Source: Tubulanus polymorphus (lineage: Eukaryota > Nemertea > Palaeonemertea > Tubulaniformes > Tubulanidae). Taken from it: a stretch of 64,000 bases of DNA. The notes beneath the pieces were generated by a model. It worked only from the letters and a program-made list of their open reading frames with translations, was not told the origin of the DNA and did not search any database. Each line of letters begins with the position of its first letter. The stretch's first letter is position 1. Below are positions 40,414 through 52,231 of the stretch, piece by piece. The stretch is from positions 1,910,485 to 1,974,484 of the forward strand of contig NC_134027.1 of NCBI RefSeq assembly GCF_964204645.1. The letters are read 5' to 3'. Position numbers and translations under genes: made by a program.

Positions 40414-42683
40414 GTATTATTTAATACTATTATACTATTTTAGAAAATACTTGACAATCAATTCGTATAAATGTGTTTATCTTAACTTGTCGGCAGAAAT
40501 TTCCACGCAGCGAAGTAAGTATTGAGCCTGGAAAATTTTCTTCACCGTTACATGTTGATTAGAAATTAATGAATATTGATTAATTGCCAGGTCTCTAGAA
40601 GCAGCAGGACTCGTTAGTCGAGATATGAAAGATTATCAAAGCGTTGCTAATTTGATGGGGCGAGCAGGACAGCTGTTTAGAGAAAACGGTACTACGGATA
40701 CTGCGGCTTTAACCTGGGAAAAGGCGGCCAAGTGAGTGTTCGATAATATATATATATATATTAACCATCTTCATTATCCTAAACGTTGCGATACGTATCT
40801 ATGTAATGATTATAAAAACTTGATTTTAGGATATTGGAATTACCGATGCCTGAAGCGTCTTTAGATTTGTATCGACATGCTTGTGAATGCGCGGAGGTAA
40901 ATGATACTACGATATTGATTGAATCTGTATCACTGCCTGCGTACCTATATTATTTATTATTTACAGGTTGAAGATCGACCGAGACAAGCAGCTGATTCAG
41001 TTGGAAGGAGTGTTCGTTTATTGATTCGCTTACAAAGGTATAGTATTAGCCATTGAAATACTCCAATCTATAGAAAATATGATTCAAGCCAAGTCCTACA
41101 TTGAAAGTAAATTGGTACCTCGACATCTCGGCTGTTTTCGAGCCATCATTTCTTTTGATGTAATGATGATATTATAGTAGTCAGTTCTATGATGATATAT
41201 AGTGAAATGGTTATTAAAATGATAAACTGGGCCAAGTTGCGCAGTCATGGCTAAGACTTTCAGTAGAAGTCTATCTTACGGTAATTCTATATCCAATCAA
41301 ACTTTTTGAATACCAATCAGGAGCCGGTTGCATAGTGATGGCGTAAACTTAAGACCAGTCTAAGACCAACTTAGTTCTATAGCCAATCTAACAACTTCAG
41401 ACCGGTCTTAAGATTTAAGACCATTTTCTGACTTAATTCACGACTGTGCAACTGGTCCCTGGGGATTTAGGTCACGACTGTACAACTTGGTCCAGGATCT
41501 TAATATTTGATTATCATACATAGAATTTATCATTGCCTATGAGATAATGTTGTTGTTAATTCTCTTCGACTCTTGTTTTCCAGATATGATGAAGCAGCGG
41601 ATATGATAAAGAAAGAAATTGATCTCCACGCGTTATCGGAAAACTTTCCTACAGTCGTTAAATTAGTGACCGGAGCTGTGCTTATTCATCTATCCAGAAC
41701 TGATTACGTTGCGGCTAATAAAATGTATAAGGCTGCTCTCGGGTAAATGGAGGATTTAGGCCAAAAAAAATTGATACCTTGTTTCTCCGCTCTGCTGAGC
41801 TTAAATGTTGACCCGGCCGGCCGCCTATCTACCCTATACATTACTTTTTTTGAAATCGTGATCAATTTCACCATAACAGACCCGGCCGCTATGGAAATGA
41901 ACTGTTTATGAATTTTATCATATTTTACAAAAATGACCCGGCCGCTGCGGAGAAACAAGGTATCATTTTTGTTTAGCCTTATTTTTACAAGTCTTGATTT
42001 TTTCTGTGTTTTGCCTTCATTAAAATCAGATGAATATTGTATTTACGAAGGTATCCTGAATTCATTGGTTCCGATGACGCGCGTGCTTTAGAAGCTTTAT
42101 TAGATGCTTATGATTCGGGAGATGGTGCTGTAATGAATGAGACGTTATCTTTACCAGTATTCAAATACATGGAGAATGATGTAAGTACAATTCGTTTAGA
42201 ACGATGACCACACTCAAACGTGGTGAACGGATAATAAGATAAAATCCCACTATTTACAGATTAAAAGAATTTAAAAAACCAGAATTTATTTATTAAATCT
42301 AAAGTAAAAAAACGTCGTGTCTTTTAAATATTTTAGATTTAATAAATAAATTCTGGTTTTTAAATTCTTTTAATCTGTAAATAGTGGGATTTTATCTTAC
42401 AATTCGTTTCATCAATTCCTCATCAGTGGCGGAAGAAACCGTCTCCAATGTGGATATCTGCTAATCGGGGAATTTTTGGTCAAGGGTCAGGAAATGAACT
42501 CTGGCTCTATAACGCAAATTCTGAAATGTTTGAGTTTTTCTACACGATTTATTTTTTCAGTTTGCTAAATTAGCGCGTGCGTTAAAAGCACCTGGAGCCA
42601 GTATAAAATCTGATCGTCGCAGTGATAAAGAACTAGGAGCAGATGAGGAAGATGATGATGAGTATTCCGGTGGATTGTGTTGA
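39101..42683 (+). CDS. NAPG: Gamma-soluble NSF attachment protein (gamma-SNAP)
   Basis: Ten exons: 39101-39159, 39516-39583, 40247-40331, 40497-40514, 40591-40731, 40830-40896, 40967-41037, 41584-41742, 42051-42180, 42561-42683. They sum to 921 nt, or 306 residues, against about 312 in vertebrates. The N-terminus has KTSLMKWKPDYDGAASEYAK, the family signature. The middle consists of TPR-like helical pairs (RCRDAYIKAADMQ, TAALTWEKAAK, ADSVGRSVRLLI, DEAADMIKKEI). The end has FKYMENDFAKLARAL, an acidic stretch and the conserved EYSGGLC tail. Gamma-SNAP bridges SNARE complexes and NSF in membrane-fusion recycling in the cytosol. Exon 4 is an 18-nt microexon (NFHAAK) that is needed to keep frame. 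The start is the first ATG before the conserved region. Introns hold several MITEs. Confidence 0.93.
39218..39355. mobile_element. MITE in NAPG intron 1
   Basis: The left end GGGGCCTGTTTCATAGTCAT is answered at the right by GACTGTGCAACTGGCCACAG. The interior has GGCTTAGACTTAAAAGAG and TTAAGACCAAGCCAATCAAT. Same family as 36675-36808 and 41227-41495. Confidence 0.65.
39603..40105. mobile_element. ~500-bp foldback (palindromic) element in NAPG intron 2
   Basis: The two halves (about 39603-39850 and 39860-40105) are near reverse complements over about 240 bp. The left half has TTCAACCTGACTTGAGAGC, GGTAGTACATACCTGATAAA and AAGGATATCCAAAAAGTCT; the right half has their complements in reverse order. 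The short centre is CATGCCTACCAACTGAAG. A 77-codon plus frame inside it is an artefact. Likely a long-TIR nonautonomous DNA transposon; no clear target duplication. Confidence 0.75.
40375..40440. repeat. ATT/TACTA microsatellite in NAPG intron 3
   Basis: (TAT/ATT)n with TACTA interruptions, about 65 bp, directly upstream of the 18-nt microexon. Confidence 0.9.
41121..41155 (-). other. Decayed hammerhead-like repeat fragment in NAPG intron 7
   Basis: On the minus strand ATGATGGCT is followed by CGAAAACAGCC and GAGATGTCG. It parallels the intact motif at 8060-8101 (ATGATGGCTAAC, then AGCCGAAACGTCG) with the core mutated. Probably a remnant of the same class of repeat. Confidence 0.35.
41227..41495. 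mobile_element. MITE in NAPG intron 7, split by a nested relative
   Basis: The outer ends are CTGGGCCAAGTTGCGCAGTC (left) and GACTGTACAACTTGGTCCAG (right), imperfect inverted repeats. A second element of the same family (41320-41459) lies inside it. Confidence 0.7.
41320..41459. mobile_element. Nested MITE (140 bp) inside 41227-41495
   Basis: The left end GGAGCCGGTTGCATAGTGAT is answered by ACGACTGTGCAACTGGTCCC. The core has ACTTAAGACCAGTCTAAGAC, TTAGTTCTATAGCCAATCTA and ACAACTTCAGACC, which is very close to the 47-bp unit of the satellite at 63373-64000. Confidence 0.72.
41759..41978 (-). mobile_element. Harbinger-type MITE, copy 2 (220 bp), in NAPG intron 8
   Basis: Inverted copy of 29952-30172, flanked by TTA on both sides (41756-41758 and 41979-41981). 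It starts 16 bp after the exon 8 splice donor. Its 220 bp and termini (GGCC... and ...GTTTAGCC) match copy 1. Confidence 0.85.
42198..42397. mobile_element. Hairpin element with ~70-bp arms in NAPG intron 9
   Basis: AGATAAAATCCCACTATTTA (from 42237) and its complement ending at 42397 are the outer parts of two nearly perfect ~70-bp arms around a loop of about 25 bp. TA borders both arms. The wider segment from 42198 is also bracketed by a direct TACAATTCGTTT (42186-42197 and 42398-42409), so either a TA or a 12-bp target duplication is possible. No ORF. The transcript could form a strong RNA hairpin within the intron. Confidence 0.7.
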
Positions 42684-43465
42684 ACGGTTAAAGGAATCGG
42701 AATGAATGAATACCAAACCCATAATTCACTCTCTTATTTGAAAGAAGGGACCAATTTATTGATCGAATGAAACATTCTTCAGTCAGATGAAGAGTGGACA
42801 GTGTGACAGTGTTGGTATAAATCCGGGTAGGACGTGTGTTATTCTAGTCAGGTTACTACTGACCACCACTTCCCTAATTTAATAAATGTTAACAAATTCA
42901 GGAGGGATAGGTTTTATCTATTGAAAAAGTAATGGAAAATGATATTATGTAAATCGGAATGATTATTCGTGTGGCCTTGTGCATCGTGATATCCTTCATG
43001 TCACTTGATTTATTACATGTGCCTCGTAGTCAGTGATGCATTAGTGATAGAAGTTTACTGGTAGGTAGCTAGAAGTCTTCACAAAACACTCATATATATA
43101 CATAATATAGTTAACTGTGTAAACGATGATATTATATTGTTATTGATATGCAGTGAGGAACGTTGTACTACTGTAGTGCAGATAGGTTGAAATATGCAGC
43201 TCTTGTGGCTTTTTGGTTTGTGAATTTGTGTACTAAAAAGTTAAGATAAACGATACCTTTTCAAACCATCATATTTCCATTTACTTCTGTCAGTGTTATT
43301 CCTATTTTCAGCTGACATTTCCATGCATGGTAGACCTTCTTGTTTTTTGTACGAACACTTGGAAAAATGTTATTGTAGTGAATTTTTGTATATCATCTAT
43401 TAAGCTTGCAATGACAATACATTGTTGATAAGATTATTGTTCAATAAAGATGTTTTATTTGATGT
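42684..43465 (+). terminator. NAPG 3' UTR with polyadenylation signal
   Basis: AATAAA at 43444-43449 is about 760 bp after the stop codon and is the first canonical signal downstream. TRAF7 starts about 330 bp further on the same strand. Confidence 0.6.
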
Positions 43466-43794
43466 CAAGTTTCTTACAGTTTTTGTTATAATTTTGAGCC
43501 CTGGTGTATTGAACTATCCATGTCTGTCCATCACTGTTCAAATCATGATCTTCAAAAGAATGGTTTGGTGTTAAGGACTAGGATTGAAAATTGAAATGCA
43601 TTTTATTCGTATCGATTAGATTGCTAAGCATGTTTTTGGGAACTACTTGTAATAAACCTTAATTGAATTTGAATTTGGTTCATCTGGGCTACCGTATAAT
43701 ATGCATCTGAAGTATGTGAATTAGTACCAGGAAGTGTTTATTGGTGTTGGTTTCATTTTGATTTGAACGATTAAACTTGTAATAATGTAGTAAA
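43466..43794. other. Spacer between NAPG and TRAF7
   Basis: About 330 bp between the NAPG polyadenylation signal and the TRAF7 start codon. It must hold the TRAF7 promoter and 5' UTR. An AATAAA also occurs near 43651. No other feature recognised. Confidence 0.5.
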
Positions 43795-46700
43795 ATGTCG
43801 CAAACAGTCGTTCGACCGACGGTTTTCGTATCATCTCCGAGTCAACATCTGAAATGTGGATTTTGTCATAAAGTTTACAATGATCCGGTGATCAGTACCG
43901 TCTGTGGACATACGTTCTGTAGAAGTTGTATTACTAGTTGCAAGCCGGCAGAGGTTGATGACAGCTGTCAAAATGGGAATTCTGTAGTTTGCCCTTTAGA
44001 TAGTTTTATCTGTGGTCTAGATACATTGGTATTGAACAGGTATGCCAAAAATGGTCTTGAATCATAAGACTTGGTTGATATGACTATAATAGGCCTACTA
44101 CAGTTTTTGTGTACCGGTATTGAATTTTGAAAATTTAAAGACGACACTTTTTGCTCAAATTTTCTAACTATTGCGTTCAGCGATATCTCAAAAACTATGG
44201 CACTTAATGATCATTCAAAAAGAAGCATGCTGTTTTTTGATCCCTCCGGATTCCAATAAGCTTTCTTTTTTTTATAAGACTTAATCATTGATACTCTTAA
44301 CAACCTAATTTCTTTATCTCCTCATTTACAGAGCTGTAGTTGGTCAAATCGATGATTTATTGATTCACTGTCAGTACGGTGTTAAACTCACAGATGCTGG
44401 TGAATATGTGATGGATGAAAATGGCTGCCCTGAAAAAGTGTCATTTGGTAAGAATAATGATGTGCAGTCAAAACTGCTGATTTTACACAAAAACATTTAG
44501 GGATAATAGGATAGGATTATGTGTTTGTAAAGCGCCTTAATCGATAAAATTGATATCAAAGCCGCTATCCAAAAGTAGGCATATCTAGGTGATTGTGTAG
44601 GTTTGATTGTTTTCCAAAGGTTTAAGACAACAACATGAAGATGATTGTTCCTATGGTGCAGTTGTATGTCCAAACAGCGCTGAATGTGGAACATTCAAGA
44701 AATCGAATCTTTCCGCGCATCTTGAAATATGTACAAACTTCTTCTGTTCGGCCAAAAATGCAGGTAAGACTTGAAGCCTTATTCTCATTGGATTGACATC
44801 GATGACATCCTGATTAGCTATGCTATTATCGATGATAGGCTGTCGATTTAGTGGACGTCATACAGATCTGTTGGAACATTATAAAGAATGTTCTTTCTAT
44901 CTAGCGAATAGATTAGTTCAGGGTTCTGATGGAGCCAATGACACAACAGTTTTAGCTATAAAAGAGCAAGTAAGTGCGCAAAAGATAGTATCTGTCCAAA
45001 AAACCATATAAAAAGATGAAGTTTTTTCATTTTTTCGTCAATTATTTGCAAACGAGAAATGAAATGTGAAGCGTTGTTGTTGTTTAAATAGATTGGTAAT
45101 CTTACGACTGAGAATCAGCATCTTTCACTGACTGTCGACCAACTTACAAATCGCGTGAAGAAACTAGAAGGGGAACGAGATGAGATGCGAAAACAACTGA
45201 TATCTTGTAAAACGTAAGTTCTGTCTCGAATTCACGGCTTTTATCACGGTTTCATACTACATCAATCACTGCTTGTAAATTAGTAATTCTACTATCAATA
45301 TTTCTTCGTGAACAGGTTTGGGTATGTAATGTTGATTAGTCGGTATTTAGGTGAAATTATCTTTGTTTGCGTTATCAAAATATATTTTATATTCATTGAA
45401 TTTGTCTTGTTAAGTGTTACATTTTATGCAAGATCCATTTCCACAGTTCTGAGTTCGATTTTGTTCGTGTTGAAATCAGTTCATCTCCCCTTTACTCACA
45501 ACTGTGAAACCGGGTCCGGTACTTTTGTTTCGAATTTTTTTCTTAAATGCTACATCAAAACTTTATGCATATCATTTTGCTTATGCTAAATGCATAGTTT
45601 TAGCTATAAACTGAAAATGTAAAGACACAGAAAATTGATTTTCAATTGATTTTCGTTGCAGTAATATTACAAAACTTACACAAACTGTTGAAGAGTTACA
45701 ACATTCAATGGAATCGAAAGGAAGAACATCTTCAGGTAGATACTCAATAGCCTGTTTTATGAGTAGTCCCTTTCTTTGCAATGTAGACATTTTTAGAAAC
45801 TATTAATTCAAAATTCAATTTGTCATTAGGTTTGAATTGTGTAATGCCGAAATCACCTCGGTCCACTAGTACAAGTATGATGTCAACATCTTCACCAGTT
45901 AGTAATCCTAATGTAAGTCTGGTTGATACATCTACTTCCAGTCGCAGTAACAGTACAGAAAACTGGACGACACCTTTAATGTTTAAATGTCTCGGTACAT
46001 TCAGGTTAGTCGAAGAAATTATTTTCGAGAAAATCGTATGCAAAACAACTACCTTTTATAACCTCAAAATTTCAATTTCAGGGGACACAAAGGACCGGTG
46101 TATGCATTAGCGAACAGAGGCAGTCGAATATTTAGTGCTGGAGGTGATAAAGTGATTAAAGTATGGAACGTTGATATGTTAGCTAAAGGTTGTATACACA
46201 CAATAGTAGCTCACAATGATGGGGTACGTTTATGCATGTATGAAAACCTAAAGGAATTATACAGTTATTTATCTACTACTTGTGTCTCATCCTATATTTG
46301 GATTTACTTTCAGATTTTCTGTATTGCTCTAATGAGGAATGTGATGTTTAGTGCAGGCGCTGACTACAGTATTAAAGCTTGGGATGTGAACTCTTATGAA
46401 CAGAAAGCTATAAGAGAGGTAAGCAGCGTTTTCATTTATTTACAGAATTTCATCTTATTGCTATACATTACATGCCGTACATGTATATCTATTATCATAA
46501 TATTTTATTTAATTTACAGCAAGCTCACAACAATATAATATGTGCTTTAGTTCATTGTGGGGAATATATCTTTACTTCATCTTATTCTGTGATCAAGGTA
46601 TAATTTTTTTCATTCTGTTTCCCACTATTTCTCTGATTATTTGATGATTTAATGATCATGTATTGCTCTACTCAACATTTTTCAAGGTTTGGAGTGCTAA

Positions 46701-47669
46701 AGATCTTGAACCGATTCATACGATTGATGGTTTGTACCACTGGGTCAGAGCGCTCGCAGTTAATAGAACCAAGGTAATAAAATGTTTGTACATTTATAAT
46801 GTTTTTTCCTGGTACCTGAATGTATTGTATTTTCATTTTAATCGATGTATAAATCATAGGATAAAGTATACAGTGGATCTCACAATACGATAGAAATGTG
46901 GGATGCTTCTGGTAAATTCAACCTTCGCGGAAAGATCGATCATAAATATGGTTCCATTCATTCCTTAGTATTGACGTCTAAGTACATCATTGCAGGTAAT
47001 AAAATAGTCATTATTGTATGCGCTACTATGATAAGATCAATCTTTATGTCGCGACTTTGTAACTGAGTCCTGATCATTTTGAAACATATTTCTTTTTTTC
47101 TAGGCACGTACAATCAAAATATTCGTTTATTCAATATATCCACTCATCAGCATGTAATACATCTACGAGGTCACGTGGGGGCAGTGACGAGTTTACTCGT
47201 ATCTCCATCTGAACGATTCTTATTCTCCGGTTCAGCCGATAATTCTGTGCAGGTATTCAAAAAAAGAACGGATACAAAGTTTTTATACACAGTCTCGTTT
47301 CGATAATTTTCACATTCAAGTTAAAGATTATGCATTTGTAGATATGGAATCTGGAGAATATGCTTTCAATACACAGTCTGAGTAGACATGAAGGAAGTGT
47401 CGATGCTCTTACTTTATACGGTGACTTATTACTAACCGGGTCCGAAGATACAGAAATTAAGGTATGTTTCGGTGATGAAGTGACCTCAGTGAATAAGTTA
47501 AATAACTTATTCGTTATATTCCTGTATCGTTGTTGCAGTACATTTTATTCTATAAGTAAAAACAACTTGTCTACATACATATATTCTATTGTGATGTATA
47601 TCATAGAATTGTTTTTAATTTGTATTTTTTCAGTTGTTCAAGTATTTCAAGATTGAGACAATCAGATAA
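43795..47669 (+). CDS. TRAF7: E3 ubiquitin ligase TRAF7 homologue
   Basis: Fifteen exons: 43795-44039, 44332-44447, 44620-44763, 44839-44969, 45092-45213, 45662-45735, 45830-46004, 46082-46223, 46314-46418, 46520-46597, 46687-46773, 46860-46995, 47104-47252, 47342-47461, 47634-47669. They sum to 1860 nt, or 619 residues (human is about 670). A RING finger (Cys21, Cys24, Cys37, His39, Cys42, Cys45, Cys66, Asp69; CPLD as last ligand) is followed by TRAF-type zinc fingers in exons 3-4 (CSYGAVVCPNSAECGTF, GCRFSGRHTDLLEHYKEC), a coiled coil in exons 5-6, a Ser-rich linker, and WD40 repeats from exon 8 (SAGGDKVIKVWNV) to the end (LLLTGSEDTEIK, then LFKYFK). TRAF7 acts with MEKK3 in JNK/p38 and NF-kB signalling. 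Exons 13-15 are the first unit of a five-fold tandem array. Confidence 0.92.
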
Positions 47670-48199
47670 CGGCCGAATCATGGACAATGATCGATTGAAT
47701 TTATGGAACTGTTTTGAGATTTTTTTTATGAGTACTGTGTAGCTTTTACTCAAGCAAGCATCAATGCGTACAAAATGAGATATTTGAGATGTGAATACAA
47801 CGTTTTCTTTATTGTTCTGTAACATTTATTTATAAACTAGCCTACATGTAGTTTCATATTTAAACAAAGTTTTATGCATTATTACTGGTGCCCGAATCAA
47901 ATTCATATTGTTTACCTCGCTATTCTGTTATTAATTCTCCAGGCATCAAATGTCAAACATTTTTCTCTTGATTCAGATTATTTTCAAATTGAAGTGTTTT
48001 TCTCTTTAAACAATTTTATTGTCATAGATTATGAGTATTAGATATTTAATTCTTGTTTCTCAGGAATGATTATAAATGATAAATGCAGCTGCTGAAACCG
48101 ACTTTTAATGAAATAAAAATCATTTGTAAGAATTCTGTGCGTTCTCACGTCGTTGACTATCTTCATGTATCTTCAATTTGCATAATCTTCTTTCTAGTA

Positions 48200-48260
48200 T
48201 CAATATCGATAGGCTGGATTTGAACCCGAAACACCCAGTTTATTCTCTGCTGAACACCCC
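48200..48260 (-). other. tRNA-like B-box sequence in the TRAF7 array unit
   Basis: On the minus strand GGGTTCAAATCCAGCC resembles a tRNA T-arm/B-box, preceded by AAACTGGGTGTTTC. It recurs in every unit (about 49745, 51263, 52780 and 54305). It could be a SINE head or chance; I do not see a full cloverleaf. Confidence 0.3.
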
Positions 48261-48280
48261 AAAAACTTAAAACTTTCAAT

Positions 48281-48374
48281 AGATGGCGCATGTGATACAT
48301 GGTTCATCGCTAAGTTCGCTATTGAGAGGACTCCAGAAATATGGATAGTTCAGGGAAATTCCAATAGATGGCGA
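48281..48374 (+). promoter_or_regulatory. Two CTCF-core-like motifs in the TRAF7 array unit
   Basis: AATAGATGGCGC (AGATGGCGC at 48281-48289) and CCAATAGATGGCGA (48366-48374). The first is a full match to AGRKGGCRS. The pair recurs in the other units, with the first site at about 49805, 51323, 52841 and 54370. It is related in sequence to the macrosatellite motif AATAGGTGGCGC. Binding is inference. Confidence 0.35.
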
Positions 48375-48647
48375 AAATATCTTCATTTAGTGTCGATAGG
48401 TTGGCCTAGAATTTGGGACATCATATAGCATCCAGCGACTGGAAATCAGTGAGTTCCATGAACACAGCTGAACACGCTCAATAAAACAATCTATTCAATA
48501 ATTCGATGTACTTCATTGTTATAAAAGATAACAAACCTATTCTACATCATCACATATACTATGATTTAAACCTCAATCAGACTTAATGAGTATACATAAT
48601 TAAAAATAGCGTATGAAGAGAAAGCAAATATTACTTAAATGTGTCAT

Positions 48648-49196
48648 ATTCGTTTATTCAATATATCCACTCATCAGCATGAAATACATCTACGAGGTCA
48701 CGTGGGGGCAGTGACGAGTTTACTCGTATCTCCATCTGAACGATTCTTATTCTCCGGTTCAGCTGATAATTCTGTGCAGGTATTCAAAAAAAGAACGGAG
48801 ACAAGGTTTTAATACACAGTCTCGTTTCGATAATTTTCACATTCAAGTTAAAGATTATGCATTTGTAGATATGGAATCTGGAGAATATGCTTTCAATACA
48901 CAGTCTGAGTAGACATGAAGGAAGTGTCGATGCTCTTACTTTATACGGTGACTTATTACTAACCGGGTCCGAAGATACAGAAATTAAGGTATGTTTCGGT
49001 GATGAAGTGACCTCAGTGAATAAGTTAAATAACTTATTCGTTATATTCCTGTATCGTTGTTGCAGTACATTTTATTCTATAAGTAAAAACAACTTGTCTA
49101 CATACATATATTCTATTGTGATGTATATCATAGAATTGTTTTTAATTTGTATTTTTTCAGTTGTTCAAGTATTTCAAGATTGAGACAATCAGATAA
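48648..49196 (+). pseudogene. TRAF7 terminal-exon copy 2 (exons 13'-15)
   Basis: Exon 13' 48648-48779, exon 14 48869-48988, exon 15 49161-49196. Exon 13' lacks its acceptor and first 17 nt but has no frameshift. Exon 14 has AG before and GT after and encodes the same 40 residues as the parent. Exon 15 ends at the same TAA. Confidence 0.88.
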
Positions 49197-50172
49197 CGGC
49201 CGAATCATGGACAATGATCGATTGAATTTATGGAACTGTTTTGAGATTTTTTTTATGAGTACTGTGTAGCTTTTACTCAAGCAAGCATCAATGCGTACAA
49301 ATGAGATATTTGAGATGTGAATACAACGTTTTCTTTATTGTTCTGTAACATTTATTTATAAACTAGCCTACATGTAGTTTCATATTTAAACAAAGTTTTA
49401 TGCATTATTACTGGTGCCCGAATCAAATTCATATTGTTTACTTCGCTGTTCTGTTATTAATTCTACAGGCATCAAATGTCAAACATTTTCTCTCGATTCA
49501 GATTATTTTCAAATTGAAGTGTTTTTCTCTTTAAACAATTTTATTGTCGTAGATTATGAGTATTAGATATTTAATTCTTGTTTCTCAGGAATGATTATAA
49601 ATGATAAATGCAGCTGCTGAAACCGACTTTTAATGAAATAAAAATCATTTGTAAGAATTCTGTGCGTTCTCACGTCGTTGACTATCTTCATGTATCTTCA
49701 ATTTGCATACTCTTCTTTCTAGTATCAATATCGATAGGCTGGATTTGAACCCGAAACACCCAGTTTATTCTCTGCTGAAGGCCCAAAAACTTAAAACTTT
49801 CAATAGATGGCGCATGTGATACGTGGTTCATCGCTAAGTTCGCTATTGAGAGGATTCCAGAAATATGGATAGTTCAGGGAAATTCCAATAGATGGCGAAA
49901 ATATCTGTTCATTTAGTGTCGATAGGTTGGCCTAGAATTTGGGACATCATATAGCATCCAGCGACTGGAAATCAGTGAGTTCCATGAACACAGCTGAACA
50001 CGCTCAATAAAACAATCTATTCAATAATTCGATGTACTTCATTGTTACAAAAGATAACAAACCTATTCTACATCATCACAATACTATGATTTAAACCTCA
50101 ATCAGACTTAATGAGTATACATAATTAAAAATAGCGTATGAAGAGAAAGCAAATATTACTTAAATGTGTAAT

Positions 50173-50713
50173 ATTCGTTTATTCAATATATCCACTCATC
50201 AGCATGAACATCTACGAGGTCACGTGGGGGCAGTGACGAGTTTACTCGTATCTCCATCTGAACGATTCCTCCGGTTCAGCCGATAATTCTGTGCAGGTAT
50301 TCAAAAAAAGAACGGAGACAAGGTTTTAATACACAGTCTCGTTTCGATAATTTTCACATTCAAGTTAAAGATTATGCATTTGTAGATATGGAATCTGGAG
50401 AATATGCTTTCAATACACAGTCTGAGTAGACATGAAGGAAGTGTCGATGCTCTTACTTTATACGGTGACTTATTACTAACCGGGTCCGAAGATACAGAAA
50501 TTAAGGTATGTTTCGGTGATGAAGTGACCTCAGTGAATAAGTTGAATAACTTATTCGTTATATTCCTGTATCGTTGTTGCAGTACATTTTATTCTATAAG
50601 TAAAAACAACTTGTCTACATACATATATTCTATTGTGATGTATATCATAGAATTGTTTTTAATTTGTATTTTTTCAGTTGTTCAAGTATTTCAAGATTGA
50701 GACAATCAGATAA
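50173..50713 (+). pseudogene. TRAF7 terminal-exon copy 3 (exon 13' broken)
   Basis: Exon 13' 50173-50296 has a 3-nt and a 5-nt deletion (CATGAACATCTA; CGATTCCTCCGG), so its frame is lost. Exon 14 at 50386-50505 and exon 15 at 50678-50713 are intact with their splice sites. Confidence 0.88.
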
Positions 50714-51690
50714 CGGCCGAATCATGGACAATGATCGATTGAATTTATGGAACTGTTTTGAGATTTTTTTTATGAGTACTGTGTAGCTTTTACTCGAGCA
50801 AGCATCAATGCGTACTAATGAGATATTTGAGATGTGAATACAACGTTTTCTTTATTGTTCTGTAACATTTATTTATAAACTAGCCTACATGTAGTTTCAT
50901 ATTTAAACAAAGTTTTATGCATTATTACTGGTGCCCGAATCAAATTCATATTGTTTACTTCGCTATTCTGTTATTAATTCTACAGGCATCAAATGTCAAA
51001 CATTTTCTCTCGATTCAGATTATTTTCAAATTGAAGTGTTTTTCTCTTTAAACAATTTTATTGTCATAGATTATGAGTATTAGATATTTGATTCTTGTTT
51101 CTCAGGAATGATTATAAATGATAAATGCAGCTGCTGAAACCGACTTTTAATGAAATAAAAATCATTTGTAAGAATTCTGTGCGTTCTCACGTCGTTGACT
51201 ATCTTTATGTATCTTCAATTTGCATACTCTTCTTTCTAGTATCAATATCGATAGGCTGGATTTGAACCCGAAACACCCAGTTTATTCTCTGCTGAACGCC
51301 CCAAAAACTTAAAACTTTCAATAGATGGCGCATGTGATACATGGTTCATCGCTAAGTTCGCTATTGAGAGGACTCCAGAAATTTGGATAGTTCAGGGAAA
51401 TTCCAATAGATGGCGAAAATATCTGTTCATTTAGTGTCGATAGGTTGGCCTAGAATTTGGGACATCATATAGCATCCAGCGACTGGAAATCAGTGAGTTC
51501 CATGAACACAGCTGAACACGCTCAATAAAACAATCTATTCAATAATTCGATGTACTTTATTGTTATAAAAGATAACAAACCTATTCTACATCATCACAAT
51601 ACTATGATTTAAACCTCAAGCAGACTTAATGAGTATACATAATTAAAAATAGCGTATGAAGAGAAAGCAAATATTACTTAAATGTGTAAT

Positions 51691-52231
51691 ATTCGTTTAT
51701 TCAATATATCCACTCATCAGCATGAACATCTACGAGGTCACTTGGGGGCAGTGACGAGTTTACTCGTATCTCCATCTGAACGATTCCTCCGGTTCAGCCG
51801 ATAATTCTGTGCAGGTATTCAAAAAAAGAACGGAGACAAAGTTTTTATACACAGTCTCGTTTCGATAATTTTCACATTCAAGTTAAAGATTATGCATTTG
51901 TAGATATGGAATCTGGAGAATATGCTTTCAATACACAGTCTGAGTAGACATGAAGGAAGTGTCGATGCTCTTACTTTATACGGTGACTTATTACTAACCG
52001 GGTCCGAAGATACAGAAATTAAGGTATGTTTCGGTGATGAAGTGACCTCAGTGAATAAGTTAAATAACTTATTCGTTATATTCCTGTATCGTTGTTGCAG
52101 TACATTTTATTCTATAAGTAAAAACAACTTGTCTACATACATATATTCTATTGCGATGTATATCATAGAATTGTTTTTAATTTGTATTTTTTCAGTTGTT
52201 CAAGTATTTCAAGATTGAGACAATCAGATAA
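51691..52231 (+). pseudogene. TRAF7 terminal-exon copy 4 (exon 13' broken)
   Basis: It shares both exon 13' deletions with copy 3, so one was copied from the other. Exon 14 is 51904-52023 and exon 15 is 52196-52231, both intact. One intron base differs (GTG to GCG, near 52154). Confidence 0.88.
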
